Below are positions 1 to 5,251 of a DNA stretch of 8,619 bases, piece after piece; position 1 is the stretch's first letter, and each line of letters starts with the position of its first letter. A program made the translations under genes and the position numbers. The notes below the pieces were generated by a model. It saw only the letters and a program-made list of their open reading frames with translations, had not been told where the DNA came from and made no database searches. This DNA is from Lawsonibacter sp. (GTDB taxonomy: Bacteria; Bacillota; Clostridia; Oscillospirales; Oscillospiraceae), in assembly GCA_022793355.1 (NCBI GenBank), contig JAAWCR010000177.1, positions 1 through 8,619 of the forward strand. Direction: 5' to 3'.

Positions 1-1626
1 CGGGCCACCATCGTCTATTCCAACCGGGTGCGGGAGGCCTTTGGAGATATCCCCATCGTCATCGGCGGGCTGGAGGCCTCCCTGCGCCGCTTTGCCCACT
101 ACGACTACTGGGAGGACAAGGTGCGCCGCTCTGTGCTGTTTGATGCCCAGGCGGACATCCTCACCTATGGCATGGGGGAATACGCCACCCTGGAGATTGC
201 CGCCCGCCTAGCCTTGGGCACCCCTGTTTCCGAGATCACGGACGTCCGGGGCACTTGCGTCATCGCTGGAAATCCCGCCCTGTGTGCCTACCCCAGGGTG
301 GAGGCGCCCTCCTTTCAAGAGGTGTCCGCCTCCAAAACAGCCTATGCCCAGGCCAATATGGTGGAGTATCAGGAGCACGACGCCGTGTCCGGCCGGGCCG
401 TGGTTCAGAGGCATGCAGACCGGTTTTTGATTGTCAATCCACCGGCCTTTCCCCTGACCACCCAGGAACTGGACCGGATAGCTGAGCTGCCCTACGTCCG
501 GGAGCCCCACCCTATGTACGACGACATGGGGGGCGTGCCCGCCATTGAGGAGGTGCGCTTCTCGGTCACCCACAACCGGGGGTGCTTCGGGGCGTGCAAT
601 TTCTGTTCCCTGGCCTTCCACCAGGGCCGGACCATCTCGTGCAGAAGCCACGACAGCGTAGTTCGGGAGGTGAAAACCCTCACCCGGCACCCGGGCTTTA
701 AGGGCTACATTCACGACGTAGGCGGACCCTCGGCCACCTTCCGCCGCCCCTCCTGTCAGAAGCAGCTCAAGAGCGGCATGTGCCGCAGCCGCGCCTGCCT
801 AGCCCCGGAGCCTTGTCCCAACCTGGACGCCGACCACACCGACTACATGCTGCTCCTGCGCAGGCTGCGGGAGATTCCCAAGGTGAAAAAGGTGTTTATC
901 CGGTCGGGTATCCGCTTTGACTATCTTATGAAAGACCCAAGCGGAGAATTTTTCACCGACCTGGTTCAGCATCACATCTCCGGCCAGCTGAAGGTGGCTC
1001 CGGAGCACTGCGTTGCCCACACTCTGGACTATATGGGCAAGCCCCATATCGAGGTATATGAGAAATTCCGGGAAAAGTATTTCAAGCTCAACCGCCGGTA
1101 TGGGAAGGAACAGTATCTGGTGCCCTACCTGATCTCCTCCCACCCTGGCTGTACTCTGCGGGACGCCGTTCAGCTGGCGGAGTGGCTCAACAAACAGGGC
1201 CATATGCCTGAGCAAGTCCAGGATTTTTACCCCACCCCCGGTACTCTGGCCACCTGTATGTGGTACACCGGGCTGGATCCCCGGACCATGAAGCCGGTGT
1301 TTGTCCCCAGGACGCCCCACGACAAGGCCCTTCAGCGGGCTCTGATGCAGTGGCGTAAGCCCCAGAACCGAGCGTTAGTGCTGGAGGCGCTGCGCAAAAC
1401 CGGCCGGGAGGACCTGATTGGCTACGGCAAGCACTGTCTGGTCAAACCGGACAAAGGCGCGCCCGCAGGGCGCGGCGGCCCCGGCGTACCGCCCTCCCGC
1501 AGACAAACAGGGGAAAAAAAGAGTAAAAATCCCCGCACCGATACCCGTCTGCGGGTAGAAAAAAATGAAAAGCCCGCGCAGTCTGGGCGAAAGAAGGGCT
1601 GGGCGAAGCCGAAAAGGAAAAAATAA
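1..1626 (+). CDS. YgiQ-family radical SAM protein, 5'-truncated by the window edge
   Basis: The frame is open from base 1 to the TAA at 1624-1626 (541 codons), and its first residues already match the interior of the YgiQ family, so the true start lies upstream. Seen: the radical SAM 4Fe-4S motif CxxxCxxC at fragment residues 195, 199 and 202 (GCFGACNFC), followed by GYIHDVGGP (235-243), a second Cys-rich patch with Cys 252, 261, 266 and 272, LKVAPEH (330-336), YLISSHPG (376-383) and QDFYPTPGT (407-415). These are family hallmarks, and the C-terminal part corresponds to the DUF3362 region. Radical SAM enzymes cleave S-adenosylmethionine to a 5'-deoxyadenosyl radical; the substrate of YgiQ is not established to my knowledge. 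From about residue 484 the protein becomes a Gly/Pro- then Lys/Arg-rich, probably disordered tail. The gene ends at its own terminator and converges with a lipoprotein gene. Family assignment is firm; the reaction is unknown. Confidence 0.95.
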   Translation, partial: RATIVYSNRVREAFGDIPIVIGGLEASLRRFAHYDYWEDKVRRSVLFDAQADILTYGMGEYATLEIAARLALGTPVSEITDVRGTCVIAGNPALCAYPRVEAPSFQEVSASKTAYAQANMVEYQEHDAVSGRAVVQRHADRFLIVNPPAFPLTTQELDRIAELPYVREPHPMYDDMGGVPAIEEVRFSVTHNRGCFGACNFCSLAFHQGRTISCRSHDSVVREVKTLTRHPGFKGYIHDVGGPSATFRRPSCQKQLKSGMCRSRACLAPEPCPNLDADHTDYMLLLRRLREIPKVKKVFIRSGIRFDYLMKDPSGEFFTDLVQHHISGQLKVAPEHCVAHTLDYMGKPHIEVYEKFREKYFKLNRRYGKEQYLVPYLISSHPGCTLRDAVQLAEWLNKQGHMPEQVQDFYPTPGTLATCMWYTGLDPRTMKPVFVPRTPHDKALQRALMQWRKPQNRALVLEALRKTGREDLIGYGKHCLVKPDKGAPAGRGGPGVPPSRRQTGEKKSKNPRTDTRLRVEKNEKPAQSGRKKGWAKPKRKK

Positions 1627-1629
1627 AGG

Positions 1630-1656
1630 CGGGACGGGCATTGCCCGTCCCGTTTT
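1630..1656 (+). terminator. Intrinsic terminator of the ygiQ-family gene
   Basis: A perfect 10-bp GC-rich stem pairs CGGGACGGGC (1630-1639) with GCCCGTCCCG (1643-1652) around a 3-base loop, followed by TTTT (1653-1656). It begins 4 bases after the stop codon. It lies between two convergent genes. The minus-strand side lacks a good T tract, so it is best as a plus-strand terminator, although the stem could also hinder the oncoming minus-strand transcript. Confidence 0.88.
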
Positions 1657-1659
1657 GGG

Positions 1660-2085
1660 TTAGTAGCGCACGGCGCTGGAGTTGCCCTCCCAGCTGGGTG
1701 TGCCAGAATAATTGGCGTTCCCCATGCCGGTCAGGTCCCGGGCGGCGTCGCCAATACCGCGGCCAATGTCGCCGATGGCGTCCCCGGTATCCCGGACGAT
1801 GTCCCGGGCTCCCTGGGTCAGGTCCCGGGAGAGGGTTTGGCCGTCCCGGTCGTAAACCTGGCCGTTGGAGTTTGCGGTGTAGCGGCCGTCATAAAAATAG
1901 TCGTGTCCCTGGTTGTCAAAGGTGTTGTAGCGCCGGCTGACCTGTCCGGCGGAACCGGAGGCGGAGCCATTGCTGCTTCCGGCGCCGCCGGTGGTGTTAT
2001 TGGCGTTGGGGTCCCGATTGCTGCAGGCCGTCAGCGTGCCCGCCAGGGCGATGGCCAGGGCCAAAGCGGTGATGCTCGTTTTCAT
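1660..2085 (-). CDS. Small putative lipoprotein of unknown function
   Basis: This encodes 141 residues if started at the ATG at 2085-2083. That start is chosen because a GGGAGGA ribosome binding site lies 7 bases upstream and the signal peptide begins exactly there; an in-frame start 10 codons upstream would put a charged leader before it. Residues 1-20 form a lipoprotein signal peptide (Lys2, then a hydrophobic Ala/Leu core) ending in the lipobox LTAC with the lipidation Cys at 21. A Gly/Ser/Asn-rich linker follows (about 26-48), then an aromatic segment with YFYDGRY (63-69) and QVYDRDG (76-82). Next is a regular helix-prone run of Arg-Asp and Gly-Asp units (about 87-120). The mature protein would be anchored on the outer face of the cytoplasmic membrane. 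I do not recognise a named family, and no neighbour suggests a pathway. Export as a lipoprotein is well supported; function is unknown. Confidence 0.82.
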   Translation of the reverse strand: MKTSITALALAIALAGTLTACSNRDPNANNTTGGAGSSNGSASGSAGQVSRRYNTFDNQGHDYFYDGRYTANSNGQVYDRDGQTLSRDLTQGARDIVRDTGDAIGDIGRGIGDAARDLTGMGNANYSGTPSWEGNSSAVRY

Positions 2086-2092
2086 CCAAAAA

Positions 2093-2099
2093 TCCTCCC
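2093..2099 (-). promoter_or_regulatory. Ribosome binding site deciding the lipoprotein start
   Basis: On the minus strand this reads GGGAGGA, 7 bases before the ATG at 2085-2083. It fixes the start at the signal peptide Met rather than the ATG ten codons upstream. Confidence 0.8.
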
Positions 2100-2232
2100 G
2101 CTGTTTATTCTTCAATTCAAATTTGCCGTTTCCGCCTGGTGGAGCGGGAAAGCAAACCGATATTGAATGTGAAACAGAAGTCCCATCCGCGCTCTAGTAT
2201 GTGCCGGTTTTTTGGCATTCAGTCCGGGAATG

Positions 2233-2263
2233 AACGGTCAAATTGGATTTTTTGACCGTTTTT
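2233..2263 (+). terminator. Terminator-like hairpin with no assigned upstream gene
   Basis: A perfect 10-bp stem pairs AACGGTCAAA (2233-2242) with TTTGACCGTT (2251-2260) around an 8-base loop and runs into a plus-strand T tract (2259-2263). The nearest upstream plus-strand gene already has its own terminator 600 bases away. This one may therefore end an unannotated short transcript or insulate the operon promoter from read-through. Confidence 0.6.
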
Positions 2264-2266
2264 GAC

Positions 2267-2312
2267 GGAAAAAACTCCGCAAGGCTCCGGCTTTTTTGGA
2301 AAAAACTTCGGC
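2267..2312. repeat. Short direct repeat with A/T tracts upstream of the rimP promoter
   Basis: GGAAAAAACTCCGC (2267-2280) recurs with small changes as GGAAAAAACTTCGGC (2298-2312), 31 bases later, close to three helical turns. A T6 run (2292-2297) sits between the copies. The second A tract lies at about -56 to -51 relative to the predicted start at 2356, where UP elements contact the RNA polymerase alpha subunit. Confidence 0.55.
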
Positions 2313-2320
2313 AGAATCCC

Positions 2321-2349
2321 TTGCAATTTCCCCAGGGATATGATATAGT
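2321..2349 (+). promoter_or_regulatory. Predicted housekeeping promoter of the rimP-nusA-infB operon
   Basis: The -35 box is TTGCAA (2321-2326, 4 of 6 to consensus). A 17-base spacer leads to the -10 box TATAGT (2344-2349, 5 of 6). A TG dinucleotide one base before the -10 (2341-2342) makes it an extended -10. A/T tracts upstream resemble an UP element. The start is predicted near A2356, which gives an 86-base leader before rimP. Confidence 0.78.
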
Positions 2350-2376
2350 ATAGCCAGAAAGTAGGGTAGTATGGTA

Positions 2377-2404
2377 AGAGTGGGGTCGTGGCTCCGCTCT
2401 TTTT
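2377..2404 (+). terminator. Leader attenuator-like hairpin upstream of rimP
   Basis: AGAGTGGGG (2377-2385) pairs with CTCCGCTCT (2392-2400) in a 9-bp stem containing two G-U pairs. A U tract follows (2400-2404), then GATT. It starts about 21 bases after the predicted transcription start and 38 bases before the rimP ATG, so transcripts that stop here would never reach the operon. No competing antiterminator helix is evident. In Bacillus subtilis the nusA operon leader is reported to carry a NusA-dependent terminator that gives autoregulation. This imperfect hairpin in the same place fits that pattern, by inference. Confidence 0.6.
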
Positions 2405-2441
2405 GATTGGAAAGAAGCGCCAACTAAAAGGATGTGTCAAT

Positions 2442-2897
2442 ATGGCAAAGGTGACTGACGCCGTGGCCGCCCTGGCCCTTCCGGTGGTGGAGGGCGCGGG
2501 CTGCGCGCTGTGGGACGTGGAATATGTGAAGGAGGCGGGGAGCTGGTTTCTCCGGGTTTATATCGACAAGGAGGGCGGCGTGTCTATTGACGACTGCGAG
2601 GCGGTCTCCCGTCCCCTGTCCGATCTGCTGGACGAGGCCGACCCTATCGAGGGCAGCTACACCTTTGAGGTGTCCTCCGCCGGAGCGGACCGGCCGCTGA
2701 AAAAGCCCGAACACTTCGCCCGTTTCCAGGGGGAAGAGGTGGAGGTCAAGCTCTACCGCCCCAGAGAGGGCCGCAAGGAGTTTGTGGGGCGGCTCGGGGG
2801 CTATGAGGATGGCTGCGTCACCCTAGAGCTTGACGGGGAAGCGGCTGTCTTTACCAGGCAGGAAATTGCGTTGGTCCGATTATACCCCAGGTTTTAA
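2442..2897 (+). CDS. rimP: Ribosome maturation factor RimP
   Basis: This is a 151-residue protein, the usual RimP length. RimP is a cytoplasmic factor that binds the free 30S subunit and is needed for its late maturation. Seen: the N-terminal alpha/beta domain with WDVEYVKEAGSWFLRVYIDK (24-43), SIDDCEAVSRPLSDLLDEADPI (residues 48-69, key acidic positions retained), and the conserved EVSSxGxDRPL segment (77-86), here with Ala at the two variable positions where many homologues have Pro and Leu. The C-terminal Sm-like beta barrel follows (about 92-151). The ATG at 2442 is chosen because AAAGGA sits about 9 bases upstream and MAKV is the natural family start; an in-frame GTG at 2388 would add 18 unrelated residues inside the leader hairpin. 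It is first in the operon, preceding nusA by 84 bases that hold two palindromes. Confidence 0.96.
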   Translation: MAKVTDAVAALALPVVEGAGCALWDVEYVKEAGSWFLRVYIDKEGGVSIDDCEAVSRPLSDLLDEADPIEGSYTFEVSSAGADRPLKKPEHFARFQGEEVEVKLYRPREGRKEFVGRLGGYEDGCVTLELDGEAAVFTRQEIALVRLYPRF

Positions 2898-2899
2898 GG

Positions 2900-2960
2900 T
2901 CGGGCGGGCACCAGTCGCCCGAACACAAATGGCTAATTGGCGGGCGCATGACATGCGCCC
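2900..2960. repeat. Pair of palindromes between rimP and nusA
   Basis: Two hairpins lie back to back. The first has TCGGGCG (2900-2906) with CGCCCGA (2916-2922) and a 9-base loop. The second has GGGCGCATG (2942-2950) with CATGCGCCC (2952-2960), effectively a 7-bp stem with a TGACA loop. Neither is followed by T residues, so they are not intrinsic terminators. The second ends 7 bases before the nusA ribosome binding site. The GC-rich palindrome followed by CTACC looks to me like a dispersed intergenic repeat of clostridial genomes, but that is recall, not a search. Confidence 0.55.
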
Positions 2961-2967
2961 CTACCAT

Positions 2968-2973
2968 AGGAGG
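2968..2973 (+). promoter_or_regulatory. Ribosome binding site supporting the nusA GTG start
   Basis: A perfect AGGAGG lies 8 bases before the GTG at 2982. It supports that start over the in-frame ATG 14 codons downstream, which would align better with shorter NusA homologues but has no such site. Confidence 0.85.
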
Positions 2974-2981
2974 AAAGCACC

Positions 2982-4205
2982 GTGGCAAAGAGAGTGACAA
3001 AAAAGAATGTCAACAGCAACGAGATGGACGGCAAGGAATTTTTCGAGGCCATCCATCAGATTGAGCAGGAGAAGGGCATCAAGCCCGGCTACATGCTGGA
3101 AAAGGTAACCCAGGCGCTGCTGTCCGCCTACCGCCGGGACCACGAAGGGGTGGGGGACAACCTGGTGATGGAGGCTGACGAGGCCTCCGGCACCGTCCGC
3201 CTGTATTTAAAAAAGGAGATTGTGGAGGAGGTGGACAACCCCTCTATGGAAATCAGCCTGGTGGAGGCCCGCCGCGCCCTGCCCCAGGCCGAGCTGGGCG
3301 ACACGGTGCGCATGGAGGTGAAGGCACGTTCCTTCGGCCGCATCGCCGCCCAGACCGCCCGTCAGGTGATTATCCAGGGGATCCGCGAGGCGGAGCAGGG
3401 GATGATTTACGACGAGTTCTCTACCAAGGAGCATGAACTGCTCACCGGGACCGTCACCCGCATCGATCCCCGGAACGGGGCGGTATCCCTGCGGCTGCAC
3501 TCCGGCTCAGAGTTTACCGACGCCTACCTGGGCTCTGGGGAGCAGGTGAAGGGGGAGCGCTACGCCGAGGGCCAGCGTCTGAAGGTGTATGTGGTGGAGG
3601 TCCGCAAGGCCACTAAGGGTCCCCAGGTTCTCATCTCCCGCACCCACCCCGGCCTGGTTAAGCGGCTGTTTGAACTGGAGGTTCCCGAGGTCTACGACGG
3701 AACGGTGGAGATCCGATCCGTGGCCCGGGAGGCGGGCTCCCGCACCAAGATGGCCGTCTGGTCCCCTGAGCCCAACGTGGACCCCATCGGCGCCTGCGTC
3801 GGTCCCAGAGGGGCCCGGGTGAACACCATCGTGGAGGAGCTGAAGGGGGAGAAAATCGACATCATCCGCTGGTCCGAGGACCCGGTGGAGTATATCGCTG
3901 CCGCCCTGTCCCCCGCCGATGTGGTGAGTGTGGAGGAACTGCCCGCCGTCGGCGATGCCAAGAGCTGCCGGGTGGTGGTTCCCGACGACCAGCTGTCCCT
4001 GGCTATCGGGAAGGAGGGCCAGAATGCCCGCCTTGCCGCCAAGCTCACCGGTTATAAGATTGATATCAAGCCCGCCTCCGCCCCTCTGGAGCCCATTGAG
4101 AACCTGATTGCCCAGGCCGAGGCTGAGGCCGCCGAGGAGGCCCTGGAGGCCGCTATGGCCGAAGCGGAAGAGAGCGGGGAAATTTCCGGCAGCGTGGAGG
4201 AGTGA
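2982..4205 (+). CDS. nusA: Transcription termination/antitermination factor NusA
   Basis: The protein has 407 residues from a GTG start, with a basic N-terminal extension of about 14 residues before the usual family start. NusA binds RNA polymerase and nascent RNA and modulates pausing, intrinsic termination and antitermination. Domains seen: the N-terminal polymerase-binding domain (about 15-135, with EQEKGIKPGYMLEKV and RSFGRIAAQTARQVIIQ), an S1 domain (about 150-220, starting LLTGTVTRID), KH1 with the GxxG-type loop GPRG (274-277), and KH2 with GKEG (343-346) inside AIGKEGQNARLAAKLTG. After residue 367 comes an Ala/Glu-rich acidic tail. As in Gram-positive NusA, the long C-terminal acidic repeats of enterobacterial NusA are absent. 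It may regulate its own operon through the hairpins before rimP and after infB; that is inference. Confidence 0.97.
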   Translation: MAKRVTKKNVNSNEMDGKEFFEAIHQIEQEKGIKPGYMLEKVTQALLSAYRRDHEGVGDNLVMEADEASGTVRLYLKKEIVEEVDNPSMEISLVEARRALPQAELGDTVRMEVKARSFGRIAAQTARQVIIQGIREAEQGMIYDEFSTKEHELLTGTVTRIDPRNGAVSLRLHSGSEFTDAYLGSGEQVKGERYAEGQRLKVYVVEVRKATKGPQVLISRTHPGLVKRLFELEVPEVYDGTVEIRSVAREAGSRTKMAVWSPEPNVDPIGACVGPRGARVNTIVEELKGEKIDIIRWSEDPVEYIAAALSPADVVSVEELPAVGDAKSCRVVVPDDQLSLAIGKEGQNARLAAKLTGYKIDIKPASAPLEPIENLIAQAEAEAAEEALEAAMAEAEESGEISGSVEE

Positions 4206-4215
4206 CCCGGTCGGA

Positions 4216-4312
4216 GCGGATAATATTCGTCCGCCTGCGGTGTGCCTGTTTCTTGCGGGCGGATGTTTCCGCCCCTGTGGCCTGAACGGCGGGCCGTCCC
4301 GCCCTGCAGGCC
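4216..4312. repeat. Cluster of palindromes between nusA and ylxR
   Basis: Three hairpins fill most of the 141-base spacer. The first is GCGGA (4216-4220) with TCCGC (4230-4234). The second is GGGCGGA (4257-4263) with TCCGCCC (4268-4274) and a TGTT loop. The third is a 12-bp two-part stem, GGCCTG (4279-4284) with CAGGCC (4307-4312) outside GGCGGG (4288-4293) with CCCGCC (4298-4303), with a 3x3 internal loop. No T tract follows. The middle hairpin and its flank (GCGGGCG..., CGCCCCT...) resemble the second palindrome before nusA, so the two spacers may hold diverged copies of one element. Confidence 0.55.
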
Positions 4313-4332
4313 GGTCCTATCAAACCTCGTTT

Positions 4333-4339
4333 AAGGAGG
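4333..4339 (+). promoter_or_regulatory. Ribosome binding site supporting the ylxR TTG start
   Basis: AAGGAGG lies 7 bases before the TTG at 4347. It supports the rare TTG start over the ATG six codons downstream, which would cut into the family's usual N-terminus. Confidence 0.82.
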
Positions 4340-4346
4340 AAGAGCT

Positions 4347-4625
4347 TTGCCCAAGAAAATACCCATGCGCCAATGCGTTGGCTGCCGGGAGATGAAAGAA
4401 AAAAAGTCGCTGATCCGGCTGGTAAAACCGCCGGAGGGGCCGGTGTCTCTGGACTTTAAGGGCAAGCTGCCCGGCCGGGGGGCCTACGTGTGTCCCAATC
4501 CGGAGTGCCTGAAGCGGGCCCGGAAGAGCCGGGCCCTGGAGCGGGCCTTTTCCTCTCTGATTATGGACGAGGTGTGGGAGGGGCTGGAGGCGCAGATGAA
4601 GGAGGTGGAGCCCCATGACCAATGA
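4347..4625 (+). CDS. ylxR: YlxR/RnpM family RNA-binding protein (DUF448)
   Basis: This is a 92-residue basic protein starting at TTG. Family signatures are MRQCVGCR near the N-terminus and GRGAYVCPNPEC in the middle. Cys 10, 13, 49 and 54 are arranged as CxxC plus Cx4C, and could bind a metal although this is not established. YlxR is encoded beside nusA in most Firmicutes; the Bacillus protein has been reported to bind RNase P RNA and modulate its activity, hence the name RnpM. Its C-terminal 20 residues are acidic. The last 11 bases overlap the start of ylxQ, implying translational coupling. The assignment rests on motifs and on gene order (nusA-ylxR-ylxQ-infB). Confidence 0.95.
   Translation: MPKKIPMRQCVGCREMKEKKSLIRLVKPPEGPVSLDFKGKLPGRGAYVCPNPECLKRARKSRALERAFSSLIMDEVWEGLEAQMKEVEPHDQ
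4599..4607 (+). promoter_or_regulatory. Ribosome binding site of ylxQ inside ylxR
   Basis: AAGGAGGTG, a near-perfect match to the 16S anti-Shine-Dalgarno, lies 7 bases before the ylxQ ATG at 4615. It is embedded in the end of the ylxR coding sequence. Confidence 0.8.
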
Positions 4626-5232
4626 CCCTGTTCTCCATCTGCTTGGCCTGGCCAAAAAGGCTGGCCGGCTGGAGATTGGCGAGGAGCCTGTGGGGGCCGT
4701 CTGTCGCTCCCGGCAGGCCAGGGTGGTTCTGCTGGCGGCTGATGCCGCCCCCAATACCCGCCGCCGGGCGGCCCACTTCGGGGAGGCGGGAAATGTGCTC
4801 TGGATAGAGACCCCCTTTGACAAAGCCGCCTTGGGATTTGTCCTGGGCCGGTCCTCCTGCGCGATGCTGGCGCTGACCGATGCAGGCTTCGCTGCCGCCG
4901 TGGGGGAGAAGCTGGCCGTCCGGGACCCGGACAAATACGGTCCCGCCGCCCGGCAGCTGCGGACCAAGGCTGACCGGGTGCTTCAGCGCCAGAAGGAGCA
5001 GCGGCAGCATGAGAAGAAGCTGCGCCAGGGCAGGCAGAAGCCGTGGGCCCCGCTGCCCGCCAAAGAGGAGAGGCCCCCGTCGCAGCGGGGCAGGCCCGGA
5101 GAGGCTCAGGCGGCCCGGTCTCCCAAGGCCCGCCGCCGTCCCAGGGAGGAAGCTCCGCCGCCCCAGCGGGACAAGACTGTAAACCGCGGCCCGGGCGGCC
5201 GCCGGCTCACCGGCAAGTTCCGCCACTCCTGA
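4615..5232 (+). CDS. ylxQ: YlxQ, L7Ae-family RNA-binding protein with a long basic C-terminal tail
   Basis: Residues 1-102 form the L7Ae/L30e-like fold: HLLGLAKKAGRLEIGEEPV (8-26), VVLLAADAAPNTRRRAAHF (37-55) and a terminal helix from TDAGFAAAVGEKL. This matches the YlxQ proteins of Firmicutes, which bind kink-turn RNA and normally end near residue 100. Here the frame continues for another ~100 residues of Arg/Lys/Gln/Pro-rich sequence: a charged, coiled-coil-like part (113-142), then a Pro/Arg-rich part ending in a Gly/Arg patch (191-203). The tail is in frame without any internal stop, and its base composition matches the neighbours, so it is not an obvious assembly artefact. It resembles the basic linker of IF2 encoded next and probably adds non-specific RNA or ribosome binding; that is inference. 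It overlaps ylxR by 11 bases and precedes infB by 19. Confidence 0.93.
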   Translation: MTNDPVLHLLGLAKKAGRLEIGEEPVGAVCRSRQARVVLLAADAAPNTRRRAAHFGEAGNVLWIETPFDKAALGFVLGRSSCAMLALTDAGFAAAVGEKLAVRDPDKYGPAARQLRTKADRVLQRQKEQRQHEKKLRQGRQKPWAPLPAKEERPPSQRGRPGEAQAARSPKARRRPREEAPPPQRDKTVNRGPGGRRLTGKFRHS

Positions 5233-5251
5233 GAATCGAGGTGCTTTCAAT

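Larger units (their letters stand above)
2086..2441. other. Gene-free regulatory stretch between the lipoprotein gene and rimP
   Basis: These 356 bases between divergently transcribed genes contain no credible protein gene, though the open frames within it were read on both strands. From left to right it holds the lipoprotein ribosome binding site, about 130 bases with nothing I can assign (the lipoprotein promoter must be here, but no convincing -35/-10 pair was seen), a plus-strand terminator-like hairpin (2233-2263), phased A/T tracts with a direct repeat (2267-2312), the rimP promoter (2321-2349) and a leader attenuator-like hairpin (2377-2404). It is clearly more A+T-rich than the genes around it. 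Confidence 0.8.

Noticed and set aside
1735..1856. Repeated GTCCCGG/CCCGGG motifs within the lipoprotein gene
   Set aside because: They are explained by the recurring Arg-Asp codons of the protein's repetitive helix on the minus strand, not by an independent DNA repeat.
2219..2440. A 73-codon minus-strand open frame in the intergenic stretch
   Set aside because: It covers the operon promoter, A/T tracts and leader hairpin, and its composition is that of translated A/T tracts.
2388..2441. An upstream in-frame GTG start that would lengthen RimP by 18 residues
   Set aside because: The GTG lies inside the leader hairpin without a ribosome binding site, and the extra residues do not match RimP. 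The ATG at 2442 has AAAGGA at good spacing.
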